From Rhodococcus sp. P-2 (lineage in GTDB: Bacteria > Actinomycetota > Actinomycetes > Mycobacteriales > Mycobacteriaceae), in assembly GCF_016598535.1 (NCBI RefSeq), contig NZ_CP066779.1:3472001-3536000 (forward strand): DNA of 64,000 nt. The letters are read 5' to 3'. Below the pieces are notes generated by a model. It saw only the letters and a program-made list of their open reading frames with translations, was not told the origin of the DNA and did not search any database. This document shows, piece by piece, positions 50,700-59,996 of this stretch. A program made the position numbers and the translations under genes. Each line of letters opens with the position of its first letter. Position 1 is the first letter of the stretch.

Positions 50700-51758
50700 A
50701 TGGTGCAGCACGACAAAGTCGCACTCGTGGTCGGAGCCCGTGGTGTGATCGGTGGGAACTTGATCGATCACCTCGAATCAACCGGCGAATGGAAGATCAT
50801 CGGACTCTCGCGCCGAGGCGGCACGGACACCGACCGGGTCGAACACATCGCAGTCGATCTGCTCGATCCTTCCCAGACTGCGGAGGCACTGAGCGGACTG
50901 CACGGCGTCACCCACGTCTTCTACGCGGCCTATCAAGACCGCCCGACATGGGCCGAGCTGGTTCCGCCCAACTTGGCGATGTTGGTCAACACTCTCGACG
51001 CCATCGAGCCCGTTGCCGGCGAACTCGAGCACGTCAGCCTGATGCAGGGCTACAAGGTTTACGGGGCACATCTCGGACCGTTCAAAACTCCCGCCCGCGA
51101 GAGCGATCCACCGCACATGCCACCCGAGTTCAACGTCGACCAACAGCAGTTCCTCGAACGCAGGCAGCTCGGCAAGTCGTGGACATGGTCGGCGATCAGA
51201 CCCTCGGTCGTTTCCGGATTCGGATTGGGCAACCCGATGAACCTCGCGATGGTCATCGCCGTCTACGCAACCATCTCGAAGAAACTGGGTGTCCCACTCC
51301 GATTCCCCGGCAAACCCGGCGCGTACACCAGCTTGATCGAAATGACCGACGCCGGACTCCTGGCCGAAGCAACGGTCTGGGCCGCGACCAATCCCGAGTG
51401 CGCGAATCAGGCGTTCAACATCAACAACGGCGACCTGTTTCGCTGGCAGGAAATGTGGCCGAAGATCGCCGCCTTCTTCGACATGGACGTCGCACCTCCG
51501 CTCCCGCTGTCCCTCGATGTCGCAATGGCGGACAAGGAGTCGGTGTGGGATGAACTCGTCGAGGAACACCAACTTGCTCGAACCCCGTATGCCGATGTCT
51601 CGTCCTGGGGGTTCGGTGACTTCGTATTCGGATGGGACTACGACTTTTTCGCTGACGGATCGAAAGCTCGGCGGTCCGGATTTCACCGCCACGTCGACAC
51701 CGAAGCGATGTTCCTCGACATCTTCGCCAATCTGCGGGCTCGGAAGATCATCCCCTGA
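50700..51758 (+). CDS. PRISE-type (progesterone 5-beta-reductase-like) atypical SDR
   Basis: The 352-residue NAD(P)-dependent reductase begins with a nucleotide motif VALVVGARGVIGGNLIDHLE and has LMQGYKVYGAHLGPFKTPAR with the Lys/Tyr core of the progesterone 5-beta-reductase/iridoid synthase group. WSAIRPSVVSGFGLGNPMNL and FNINNGDLFRWQEMWPKIAA follow. These enzymes reduce activated C=C bonds of enones. GGGAGG lies before the ATG. The divergent ArsR protein and the palindrome suggest induced expression. The 171 bases after it hold no gene. Confidence 0.87.
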   Translation: MVQHDKVALVVGARGVIGGNLIDHLESTGEWKIIGLSRRGGTDTDRVEHIAVDLLDPSQTAEALSGLHGVTHVFYAAYQDRPTWAELVPPNLAMLVNTLDAIEPVAGELEHVSLMQGYKVYGAHLGPFKTPARESDPPHMPPEFNVDQQQFLERRQLGKSWTWSAIRPSVVSGFGLGNPMNLAMVIAVYATISKKLGVPLRFPGKPGAYTSLIEMTDAGLLAEATVWAATNPECANQAFNINNGDLFRWQEMWPKIAAFFDMDVAPPLPLSLDVAMADKESVWDELVEEHQLARTPYADVSSWGFGDFVFGWDYDFFADGSKARRSGFHRHVDTEAMFLDIFANLRARKIIP

Positions 51759-51929
51759 CTGAAAACACGGTCACTACGAATACTCTTGTCGGGATCAGAA
51801 ACTGGCGTCGAGCATCGTTGTGCGACTGAGGTGCCGTCGGCCCTCATGGAGATTCCTTCCGTCTCTGGCGCCGAAAAGATATCGAACCAATCGCTTCGGG
51901 CGCCGGCTATTGCATTCGACAACGTATTC

Positions 51930-52784
51930 TCAGAGGCTCGTTGCCCGCTCACTGCGGGCGAACTCACGGCGACGCTCGCGTCGGACCTTCTGCTCGACGG
52001 GATCTGCCACCGGTGCTGACATCTGCAGCTTCTGCGTGTACGGGTGCGCCGGCCGGTCTGAGACCTGCTCCGCGTCACCTACTTCGACTATCTCACCGTT
52101 GAGCATCACCGCGATTCGGTGACTGACTGCGCGAACGACAGCGAGATCGTGAGTGATGAACAGGTAGGCAATCCCCTTTTCTGCCTGAATCTCGACGAGC
52201 AAATCCAAGACCTTTGCCTGGGTCGACAAGTCCAGCGCACTGGTGGGTTCGTCGCAGATCAGCACGCTCGGAGACAGGGCGAGTGCACGTGCGATCGCGA
52301 TTCGCTGCCGCTGTCCACCGGAGAACTCGCGGGCGGTACGGGCGCCCGCGTCTGCCGGAAGATGCACCTGCTCCAGCAGCGACCGCACCATTTCCCGGCC
52401 TGCCTTCTGCCCGCTCGCAAGCAAAGGTTCAGCGAGGATGTCCTCGATTGTCATCGACGGATTGAGCGACGAATAGGGATTCTGGAACACCACCTGGATG
52501 GAGCTGGCGATGGATCGTCGTTCCTTGCGACCCAAACGGCTGATGTCTCGGCTGCCCATGTGGATGGTTCCACCACTGACCGGAGCCAGTCCCAGGATCG
52601 CGCGGCCCAGAGTTGTCTTCCCTGAACCGGATTCACCGACCAATCCGACCGTCTCGCCCGCATGTAGGTCGAGCGAGACGTTCTTGATCACGTGAGCTTC
52701 CGGCGATCGGAAAGTTCGACCCGGGTAGCGGACATCGAGATCCCTGATCGACAACAGCGGGGTAGTTACGGTCGAGTCGCTCAC
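51930..52784 (-). CDS. Peptide/oligosaccharide-type ABC ATPase (DppF/OppF family)
   Basis: The 284-residue ATPase has Walker A GLVGESGSGKTTLGRAILG, Q-loop IQVVFQNPYSSLNPSMTIED, signature FSGGQRQRIAIARALALSPS, Walker B LICDEPTSALDLSTQAKVLD, switch His LFITHDLAVVRAVSHR and the C-terminal HPYTQKL typical of OppF. A GTG start overlaps the stop of the fused permease-ATPase gene. It is the last gene of a four-gene importer operon under the LacI-type promoter at 57245-57296. Confidence 0.92.
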   Translation of the reverse strand: MSDSTVTTPLLSIRDLDVRYPGRTFRSPEAHVIKNVSLDLHAGETVGLVGESGSGKTTLGRAILGLAPVSGGTIHMGSRDISRLGRKERRSIASSIQVVFQNPYSSLNPSMTIEDILAEPLLASGQKAGREMVRSLLEQVHLPADAGARTAREFSGGQRQRIAIARALALSPSVLICDEPTSALDLSTQAKVLDLLVEIQAEKGIAYLFITHDLAVVRAVSHRIAVMLNGEIVEVGDAEQVSDRPAHPYTQKLQMSAPVADPVEQKVRRERRREFARSERATSL

Positions 52785-54592
52785 GGCGCCACCTCGACTG
52801 ACGTGGCCTCGAACGGGATCCGACTGACAAACCGGTCAGGCATGGAGTCCAACAGCATTCGGGTGTATTCGTGCTCCGGTTCAGCAAACAATGTACGTAC
52901 GTCACTGCTTTCCACTATGCGACCCTCCTTCATCACGCTCACACGATCACAAATATCTGCCACGACCCCGAAATTGTGCGTCACCAGAAGAACTCCGAAA
53001 TCGCGCTCGTTCTGCAGATCACGAAGGAGGTCGAGGACGTCGGCTTGAACGGTGACATCCAGTGCCGTTGTCGGCTCGTCCGCCACGATGAGCTCGGGTT
53101 CACCGGCGAGGGCGCCGGCGATCAGCACACGTTGAGCCATACCACCGGAGATCTGGTGCGGATACAGATCGAACATCCGACGTGGATCGTTGATTCCCAC
53201 GCGTGCAAGGAGATCGAGCAACCGTGCGTGCGCATCATGTTTGCTGATGTCGGCGACAGCACGCAGGCCGTAGGTGAGTTGTTGCCCAACCGTGAAGGTG
53301 GGGTCCAGGTTGGTCATGGGCTCTTGCGGGATGTACGCGATACGCCGGCCACGCGCCTTCTTCATCGCATTCGAATCATTGAGAATGTCCTGACCACGGA
53401 AGTACACGGATCCACCGACCACTGCGGCTTCCGGAGGAAGGATACCCAGAATCGAGTAGGCGATCTGAGACTTACCCGAGCCCGATTCACCGACCAGACC
53501 GTGTATTTCGCCGCTCCTAACCTCGAGATCGACGCCGTGAACCACAACACCGACCGTCTCATTCGACGAGGGGTACCCCAGTTCGAGTCCCTGGATCCGC
53601 AGCAGGACATCGGATTTCGGCTTCGTGTCGGTAGGGAGCGCGGTTGACCGCTCACGGGTGCCCTCGCGCTCGGCCCGGATCTCTTTCACCTTCGACGCCG
53701 ACAGAGCTGGATGGCGGGTGCCCGACGTTTCGAGTGTGTCGCGCAGTGTATTTCCGAGGATCACCAATGAGAGTGTGGTTGCACCGATGAGCAGGGCCGG
53801 CCAGACGACAGCGGTGCCGTTGTTGTAGATGTTCGCGAACGCTTCGTTGAGCATTCCACCCCAAGACGGTGTGTTGCTATCTCCCAATCCGAGGAACTCC
53901 AGCCCCGCCTGAACCGAGATACCTGTCGCCAGAACGAATGAGCTCTGCACGATCAGTGGCCCACGGATCGAACGCAGGACATGCCGCGAAATTATCCTCC
54001 CGTCGGACAAGCCCGCGACTCTGGCGGCGTCGACGTACAACTCACTTCGGATACTCAGGACAAGGGAGCGGACCAGTCGGAAGAAGTTGGGGGCAATCAG
54101 CACACCCAGAATCGCCATGGAGACAGTGATGTTCGGCCCCACGACGGTGTAGAGCGAGATGAGAAGAATGAGTCCCGGAAATGCCAGCACGATGTTCGAC
54201 ACCCAGTCGAGAACATCGTCGATCCGACCACCCCAGTAGCCTGCCACCAGGCCCGTCACGATGCCGATGCCGGCCGATACGGCGAGAACCACGAGGCATG
54301 CCATCAAAGTGCCGGTCGTTGCGTACATCAAGCGGGAGAGAATGTCTCGACCCGAGCGGTCACCACCGAGCAGGAATTCCGTGTCGAACGGTGCCGCATT
54401 CGTCAGTTCGAGTTTGGCGAGATTGGGGTCGAACGGGGCAAGCAAGGGTGCGGCAACCCCGAAGATCACGATGGCGATGAATACGACAAGCGAGCCCGCC
54501 GCCATCGGGTTCTCCAGAAGCCGTCGCCAAACCGACTTGTTTGTCGGCGCCGTCGATGCCGGACCGGCCGACATGATCGAGTCAGTGCTCAC
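52781..54592 (-). CDS. Fused peptide-type ABC permease-ATPase (DppC-DppD)
   Basis: The 603-residue protein joins a DppC-like permease (about residues 1-290; LLENPMAAGSLVVFIAIVIF, FLLGGDRSGRDILSRLMYAT, DAARVAGLSDGRIISRHVLR) to a DppD-like ATPase (about 330-600; GLVGESGSGKSQIAYSILGI, YPHQISGGMAQRVLIAGALA, LIVADEPTTALDVTVQADVL). GTG at 54592 overlaps the DppB-like stop. The frame extends further upstream only as a shadow. Such fusions occur in actinobacteria. Confidence 0.92.
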   Translation of the reverse strand: MSTDSIMSAGPASTAPTNKSVWRRLLENPMAAGSLVVFIAIVIFGVAAPLLAPFDPNLAKLELTNAAPFDTEFLLGGDRSGRDILSRLMYATTGTLMACLVVLAVSAGIGIVTGLVAGYWGGRIDDVLDWVSNIVLAFPGLILLISLYTVVGPNITVSMAILGVLIAPNFFRLVRSLVLSIRSELYVDAARVAGLSDGRIISRHVLRSIRGPLIVQSSFVLATGISVQAGLEFLGLGDSNTPSWGGMLNEAFANIYNNGTAVVWPALLIGATTLSLVILGNTLRDTLETSGTRHPALSASKVKEIRAEREGTRERSTALPTDTKPKSDVLLRIQGLELGYPSSNETVGVVVHGVDLEVRSGEIHGLVGESGSGKSQIAYSILGILPPEAAVVGGSVYFRGQDILNDSNAMKKARGRRIAYIPQEPMTNLDPTFTVGQQLTYGLRAVADISKHDAHARLLDLLARVGINDPRRMFDLYPHQISGGMAQRVLIAGALAGEPELIVADEPTTALDVTVQADVLDLLRDLQNERDFGVLLVTHNFGVVADICDRVSVMKEGRIVESSDVRTLFAEPEHEYTRMLLDSMPDRFVSRIPFEATSVEVAP

Positions 54593-55530
54593 GAAATCCT
54601 CACCTTCGGGTTGATCCAGCCGTTGAGCAGATCGGCGCAGACATTGACGACGATGACCACCAGCACGCTGAAAACGACACAACCCATGACGGCAGGAAGA
54701 TCGCCGGTGATCGCAGCAGTCTGCGTCAATTGCCCGACGCCGGGCAAAACAAAGATTCTTTCGATCAGGACCGCTCCACCAACAAGTCCGATGGTCTGGA
54801 GAGAGAGAACTGTCAGTCCCGGACTGGCCGCATTTCGCAGTGCATGGCGAAGAACGATCGCCCGCTCGGATACGCCGCGCGAGCGAAGCGTGCGGATGTA
54901 GTCCTGCGAGAGAGTGTCGATGAGGGCGCCGCGAAACTGTTGCGCCGAACCTGCCACCAGGCCGACGAGTATCGCGGTCACGGGGAGCACCAGTGATGCA
55001 GCCCATTCGCCTGCATTCTCCTCGATCGGCACGTAACCGGTCGCAGGGAAGAGCGGGATCGCAATGGCGAAAGCAAAGACGAGAGCGATCGCAACGAGGA
55101 AGTTCGGGAGCGCGAGACCGCCGATCGAAAGGAACTGCAGGCCTTTGTCGACCCACCCGCCGAACACCGCCGCACAAACGCCGACGACCACGCTCAGGAC
55201 CGCAGTCAGCAAGATAGCGAGCACGACAAGCGAGATCGTCACCGGTATACGCGTCGTCAACATGCTGCTGACGCTCTCGCCGGTGGCGAAGCTGGCACCG
55301 AGGTCCCCGGACAGCAAACCTTTGAGCCATTCCAGGTATTGAAGTACCACCGGACGATCGAGACCGAGTTGAGCCACGCGTGCGGCAACTTGTTCATCGG
55401 TTGCGGTCTCGCCCAGAGACTGACGCACACTGGCAGCTCCGTTGGAGAACACCATCATGAAGGTCAAAGCTGTTACTGCCAAGAAGAGTACGAGAGCGAA
55501 AAACAGTTTCCGCCCAAGGAAGTTCAACAT
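54589..55530 (-). CDS. Peptide-type ABC permease (DppB family)
   Basis: The 313-residue permease has an N-terminal membrane segment (LFFALVLFLAVTALTFMMVF), a large loop with DEQVAARVAQLGLDRPVVLQ, and the coupling region LRSRGVSERAIVLRHALRNA. It pairs with the fused permease-ATPase gene. A hairpin lies between it and the binding-protein gene upstream. Confidence 0.92.
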   Translation of the reverse strand: MLNFLGRKLFFALVLFLAVTALTFMMVFSNGAASVRQSLGETATDEQVAARVAQLGLDRPVVLQYLEWLKGLLSGDLGASFATGESVSSMLTTRIPVTISLVVLAILLTAVLSVVVGVCAAVFGGWVDKGLQFLSIGGLALPNFLVAIALVFAFAIAIPLFPATGYVPIEENAGEWAASLVLPVTAILVGLVAGSAQQFRGALIDTLSQDYIRTLRSRGVSERAIVLRHALRNAASPGLTVLSLQTIGLVGGAVLIERIFVLPGVGQLTQTAAITGDLPAVMGCVVFSVLVVIVVNVCADLLNGWINPKVRIS

Positions 55531-55595
55531 ATGGTGCCTCGGAATTCGTGATTTCGGAGTGCGGTCTGCCCAGCGTGATGCTTGTACGGGTGTAT

Positions 55596-55634
55596 CCCGT
55601 GCGTGGTCGCCACTGTGTGGCGACCACGCACGGG
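55596..55634 (-). other. 18-bp perfect intercistronic hairpin
   Basis: CCCGTGCGTGGTCGCCAC, loop TGT, and the exact complement lie between the binding-protein stop and the permease start of one operon. There is no T run, so rather than a terminator it looks like an mRNA structure that stabilises the binding-protein message or lowers downstream expression. Confidence 0.75.
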
Positions 55635-55639
55635 CCGAC

Positions 55640-57208
55640 TCACTTGAAGGTGTACAGATAGGGTGCAGAGTTTCCGGTCATCTTCTCTGCGGAGACGCCA
55701 CCCTTGAACGCCCAGAAGCTTTCCGGGAAGGCCAGGACGCTGAACCAGGCCTGATTCGTTACGAACTCGTTGATCGACTGCACGATCTCTTTCTGCTTGT
55801 CCTCGGGGGCAACCTGCAGGTCGGCGATGAGTTGCGTGAGCTTCGGATCCTGAGTCTTGAAGACGTTCCAGATCGCGTTCGGAGCCAGTGAAGCATCGAC
55901 GTCGGCTACTGGAGTGCCCGAGGGCAGTCCGAAGGGGATCACCGGGTAAACCCCCTTGAGGAACTTGTCGAGATACTGTGTCGCCGGGACGCTTTCGATA
56001 TTCACATTGATACCGATCAGACCCAGCTGCTGCTTGATGATCGGGGAGAGCATGTCGGTACGTCCGGGGATCTCCGGGATCGTCAGATCGAAGCCGCCTG
56101 AGTATCCCGCCTCGTTCATGAGCTTCTTGGCGGCCTCAACGTCATAGGCCGATGCTGCAAGCAGGTCCGCTTTGTACGCGTCGCTGTTCGTGTTGAAGAT
56201 CTGGTTGTTGACGACGCCGTGTCCTTGGTAGATAGCCTTGACGATCGCGTCACGGTCGAAGACCTTGTTCATGGCCTGGCGCACCCGGACATCCCCGAGC
56301 GCCGGAACTTGCTTGCCGTCGCGGTCCATGATGAACATGCCGTTCCAGTTGACGGCATTTCCCAGCAGCGTCAACCCTGCCGATTCAGCTTGGTCGGCAT
56401 TCGCCGCCGAAACCGGGCCGGCATCGATCTGCCCGGATCGCAGAGCATTGAGACGCGCGGTCTCGTCTTCCATCACGCGGATGACGACGCGGTCGTACGG
56501 GTAAGCATCTGCATTCCAATAGTTCGGGTTGCGTTGGTAGACAAGCGAGGTTCCGCTGGTGCTCTCCTGGCTCACGAACGTGTACGGGCCACTTCCGACG
56601 GGATTGGTGGCGAGATCAGGCGATGCCAGTGACGCCGGGCTCGCCAGGATGCCGGGCGCCCACGTCAGGAACTGTGCAAGCAACGCGTTAGGGCGTTCTG
56701 TCGACAGTTCGACAGTTCGATCGTCGAGGACTTCCACCTGGACCCCGGCCAGGCGCACCGAATCCGGTCCGGCGCTGTCCCGCATGTGTTCGAGTGAAGC
56801 CTTGGCAGCTGCGGCGTCGACTGCAGCGCCGTCCGTGAACGTCATCCCGTCCCGCAACTTCAAGGTGAGAGCGGTGCGATCCTCGTTGTATGAGAACGAT
56901 TCAGCCGCGTTCGGCTCGATGGAGCCGTCGGGTGCGTATTTGAGAAGAGTGTCGTAAACCGGCTGCCACAGGACCACGCCCGTTCCGGCGCTGACTTGCT
57001 GAGCCGGATCCCAGGATCGAGGTGCCACGTCCACACCCAGTGTCAGTGTTCCTCCAGTCGAGTCCTTTTCGCTGCTCCCGCCACCGCAGGCTGCGACCAA
57101 CATCGACGTTGCGGCAAGCACCGCAACCCCTTGAACGAGCCGCTTCAGCCTGCGCCTCGGCGCAGGCCGCCGTGGTCCGGAATCATCCGCACGGGTTCTC
57201 GACAACAA
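55640..57208 (-). CDS. Peptide-type ABC substrate-binding lipoprotein (SBP_bac_5)
   Basis: The 522-residue lipoprotein has a signal with lipobox at Cys41 (LVAACGGGSS) and the SBP_bac_5 pattern: LTLGVDVAPRSWDPAQQVSA, AAESFSYNEDRTALTLKLRD, GMTFTDGAAVDAAAAKASLE and NPVGSGPYTFVS. It would capture an oligosaccharide, glycoside or peptide. Its LacI-type promoter/operator is shared in form with the acyl-CoA synthetase and rhamnose isomerase genes, which favours a rhamnose-containing ligand. Confidence 0.9.
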   Translation of the reverse strand: MLSRTRADDSGPRRPAPRRRLKRLVQGVAVLAATSMLVAACGGGSSEKDSTGGTLTLGVDVAPRSWDPAQQVSAGTGVVLWQPVYDTLLKYAPDGSIEPNAAESFSYNEDRTALTLKLRDGMTFTDGAAVDAAAAKASLEHMRDSAGPDSVRLAGVQVEVLDDRTVELSTERPNALLAQFLTWAPGILASPASLASPDLATNPVGSGPYTFVSQESTSGTSLVYQRNPNYWNADAYPYDRVVIRVMEDETARLNALRSGQIDAGPVSAANADQAESAGLTLLGNAVNWNGMFIMDRDGKQVPALGDVRVRQAMNKVFDRDAIVKAIYQGHGVVNNQIFNTNSDAYKADLLAASAYDVEAAKKLMNEAGYSGGFDLTIPEIPGRTDMLSPIIKQQLGLIGINVNIESVPATQYLDKFLKGVYPVIPFGLPSGTPVADVDASLAPNAIWNVFKTQDPKLTQLIADLQVAPEDKQKEIVQSINEFVTNQAWFSVLAFPESFWAFKGGVSAEKMTGNSAPYLYTFK

Positions 57209-57244
57209 TGTCCACCTCCGATTGCCCGGCGCGAACCGGAATTT

Positions 57245-57296
57245 TTGAAACGATCAATGTTGCCGAACAATACGTGTTCTGAGACACATTTGGCAA
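57245..57296 (-). promoter_or_regulatory. LacI-controlled promoter of the ABC importer operon
   Basis: On the minus strand TTGCCA (57291-57296), 18 bases, and TATTGT (57267-57272) form a promoter. TTGAAACGATCAA (57245-57257) lies just downstream, at about +4 to +16. It is the same design seen at the acyl-CoA synthetase and rhaI promoters. Confidence 0.6.
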
Positions 57297-57299
57297 GAT

Positions 57300-57330
57300 C
57301 TTGAACGAAATTCCATATTTGCCGTTCAAG
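57300..57330. promoter_or_regulatory. Second dyad before the rhamnosidase gene
   Basis: CTTGAACG and CGTTCAAG form an 8-bp perfect inverted repeat separated by 15 bases. It lies 50 bases before the rhamnosidase start, in the divergent intergenic region. It may be another regulator site; its arms share TTGAAC with the LacI-type operators but the spacing differs. Confidence 0.35.
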
Positions 57331-57379
57331 CTGCATATATGGACTCCAAGAGGGCGGAAATTTCTTGACAGAAGGCGCT

Positions 57380-59929
57380 ATGGAGCGTTTCAATTATTTG
57401 GAAAAGTCACTCGCTCACACATCTCTTCGGCACGATCTGCCGCCGGCACTGCGCAGGACAGGACTTCCGTTGAACCCCATAACCGTTCCACCACGCTTTC
57501 CACTGCAGTGGCGTGGCCACTGGATCTCGCACCCGAACGGCGCACAGACAGACATCGTCGTCGGTCCAATCCAGCCGCCTCTACCACCGCATCCGTTTCA
57601 TCGCGTGGAATTCGCCACCACAGTCGAACTGCCGACTCCAGTCCCACACGCCCCGTGCCGGGTCAGTGCAGATTCACGATACGTACTGACAGTGGGCGGT
57701 GAAGTTGTCGGACGTGGCCCTGTCAGATCACAGGCAGACCGCCTGCACTACGACGAATACGACCTCGCTGAATTCCTGGTGCCCGGACCGAACCGCATCG
57801 AACTCCTGGTCACCTACTACGGACAGCCCAATCCCTTCTGGGCACCCGCGCGTAGCGGGGCCGGCTTCGGCAATCAAGCAGTAGCGGTCTTCGAAGCCCG
57901 GATCGGTGACATTTGGCTGGCGACCGACGAGTCCTGGACGGCACGCGAACTCGGCGAATGGAGTGCGCCGACCGATCTCGGCGCAGACGCACGACTGCCC
58001 CTAGAAGCATTCGACGCCACCGAGGCGCCACGTGAGGCCGTACCCGCACTCGTTCGGACGGTCAAGCACATGGGCGGGCTCGCCCGCTCGCAGCCACCGA
58101 CGATGCCGTACGGACGCATGCTCCCCAGACCGATCGGCGCCCTCACCGAGAAGAACGTCCACGCGAAGTCCATGTCGTCGGTCGATCAGCTCGAAACCGA
58201 TGTGCTCACGGCCGGGGCCCCGATTCGGCGGATCGGTGAGATATTCGAGCGCCACCAGCAATACCGAACACAGAACTACGCCCCTGGCGATGTATTGACA
58301 GTGAAACCGCACAGTCCGGTGATCATCGAAGTCGACATGGGCGAAATAGTCGCCGGTCGGGTCAACTACCTGGTCGACTCGGAACACTCGGTGACCGTGC
58401 GGGTAGCACTTCTCGAGAAGGCATTCGGCTACGAAAGCGACTCGGGCGAAGCACACGTGGCCGGCAGTATGATGCGGTCCGAACCGGGCAAATCGAAGTT
58501 CGAGGCGATCGAGGTGAACGGATTTCGATACGCGCTGCTGCTCGTGGAATCAACAGAGCCGACACGATTCTCACTCGAGCAGTTCGACGTCGACGAATTT
58601 CTGTACGCACTCGCCGGTGACCACTTCTTCACCAGCGCGGACGCACAGATCAACGAGTTGTATCGGGCCGGACGTCGCACCGTCGAGTTGAACTCACATG
58701 ACGCCTTCATCGATTGTCCGACTCGCGAGCAGCGGGCATGGGCGGGCGACGCATACGTACATGCGATCACGCATTTGACGTGTTCGGACGACTGGCGGCT
58801 GGTACGGCGAAGCCTCGAACTCGGCGACTCACCCCGATCCGACGGTCTACTACCGATGGCCGCATCCGGCGATGTCGAATTCATCGACAACATCACGATT
58901 CCGGACTGGTCACTCTATTGGATCCACGGCTTGTCCCTGTACTACCGCTACTCCGGCGACACCGCCTTCGTTCATGCTCGAATACCGAGCGTCCAACGGA
59001 TTCTTCGCTGGTTCCTCGCCTACAAAGTCGAGGACCGAAACCTGATCGGTCACCTGCCCGAGTGGGTACTCACCGACTGGTCGGCAGTCTTCCTCGACGG
59101 ATGCAGTTCCATCGTGAACGGCTTACTCGGCCGCGCGCTGCTCGAATTCTCCGAATTGAGCGAGGCAATCGGCAACAACGGCGATGCACGTTGGGCCCGT
59201 GACGAATACGACTCGCTGTGTATCGGTTTCGAAACGTTCTGGGATGAGGAGCGCGGCGTCTACATCGACCATGTCGACGGAAAGAACGCACCGGATGCGT
59301 GTTCACAAATGGGTCAGGCTGCCGCTGTCGTCTCGGGATTTGCTCCGGCCGAACGCTATTCCGCACTGACGAAGGCACTTTCAGACGAGGATGCGACGGT
59401 ATACCGCAACTGGATCGGTGGGGCCAGCGGTTACTCCAAGGAGCGACGGCTCATGCATCTGCAGGGCAGGCAGGAAATCGACTGGGACACAAGGACACAA
59501 ATCACGCGAGCAGAACCGTTCGGCCAGGCGATGGTGCACGAGGCGTTAGGAAGGATGAACGCCATGGAGCCACTTCTCACAAGCGTGCGCCATTGGAGTG
59601 AACTGCTGTGGGAGGGAAATTCGACCTTCGCAGAGTGCTGGGGATTCGGAACACCCTGCCACGGTTGGAGTTCCTCGCCGACTTCTGCCCTGATAACCAA
59701 TATCCTGGGGATTCGCCCAGCCGAACCCGGATACCGATCGGCAGTCGTCGCCCCTCGCTACGATCTACTGCCCGCACTCTCGGGAAGCTGCCCCACCCCG
59801 TTCGGTGCAATCCGTTTGAAGTGCACCGAGTCGACGATTACCGTGCACAGCCCGATCCCCGTCTCCTTCCGACGGCCTGGCGGTGACGTCGAAAGACTCG
59901 CGGCCGGATCCCACGAGCTGGCGCCGTAG
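57380..59929 (+). CDS. GH78 alpha-L-rhamnosidase
   Basis: The 849-residue enzyme has an N-terminal beta-sandwich region (RFPLQWRGHWISHPNG, GPNRIELLVTYYG) and the (alpha/alpha)6 catalytic domain with the GH78 motif HDAFIDCPTREQRAWAGDAY (around 440-460; Asp445 and Glu450). NITIPDWSLYWIHGLSLYYR and PEWVLTDWS follow. No signal peptide is visible, so it acts on imported rhamnosides. It diverges from the ABC importer operon and is followed by a strong terminator. ATG at 57380 has AGAAGG upstream. Confidence 0.9.
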   Translation: MERFNYLEKSLAHTSLRHDLPPALRRTGLPLNPITVPPRFPLQWRGHWISHPNGAQTDIVVGPIQPPLPPHPFHRVEFATTVELPTPVPHAPCRVSADSRYVLTVGGEVVGRGPVRSQADRLHYDEYDLAEFLVPGPNRIELLVTYYGQPNPFWAPARSGAGFGNQAVAVFEARIGDIWLATDESWTARELGEWSAPTDLGADARLPLEAFDATEAPREAVPALVRTVKHMGGLARSQPPTMPYGRMLPRPIGALTEKNVHAKSMSSVDQLETDVLTAGAPIRRIGEIFERHQQYRTQNYAPGDVLTVKPHSPVIIEVDMGEIVAGRVNYLVDSEHSVTVRVALLEKAFGYESDSGEAHVAGSMMRSEPGKSKFEAIEVNGFRYALLLVESTEPTRFSLEQFDVDEFLYALAGDHFFTSADAQINELYRAGRRTVELNSHDAFIDCPTREQRAWAGDAYVHAITHLTCSDDWRLVRRSLELGDSPRSDGLLPMAASGDVEFIDNITIPDWSLYWIHGLSLYYRYSGDTAFVHARIPSVQRILRWFLAYKVEDRNLIGHLPEWVLTDWSAVFLDGCSSIVNGLLGRALLEFSELSEAIGNNGDARWARDEYDSLCIGFETFWDEERGVYIDHVDGKNAPDACSQMGQAAAVVSGFAPAERYSALTKALSDEDATVYRNWIGGASGYSKERRLMHLQGRQEIDWDTRTQITRAEPFGQAMVHEALGRMNAMEPLLTSVRHWSELLWEGNSTFAECWGFGTPCHGWSSSPTSALITNILGIRPAEPGYRSAVVAPRYDLLPALSGSCPTPFGAIRLKCTESTITVHSPIPVSFRRPGGDVERLAAGSHELAP

Positions 59930-59943
59930 GTTCGGTGACTACT

Positions 59944-59983
59944 GCGGGGTGCTGCTGGCCGATGAGGGCAAGCAGCACCCCGC
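59944..59983. terminator. Rho-independent terminator after the rhamnosidase gene
   Basis: GCGGGGTGCTGCT and its exact complement form a 13-bp stem, extended by GGCC/GGGC in the loop. TTCTTT follows on the plus strand. It separates the convergent rhamnosidase and acyl-CoA synthetase genes. Confidence 0.85.
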
Positions 59984-59996
59984 TTCTTTCCGCCGA

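Noticed and set aside
52781-55330. An 849-residue transporter fusion starting at 55330
   Set aside because: The first 246 residues are an out-of-frame reading of the DppB-like permease; the real fusion starts at the GTG at 54592.
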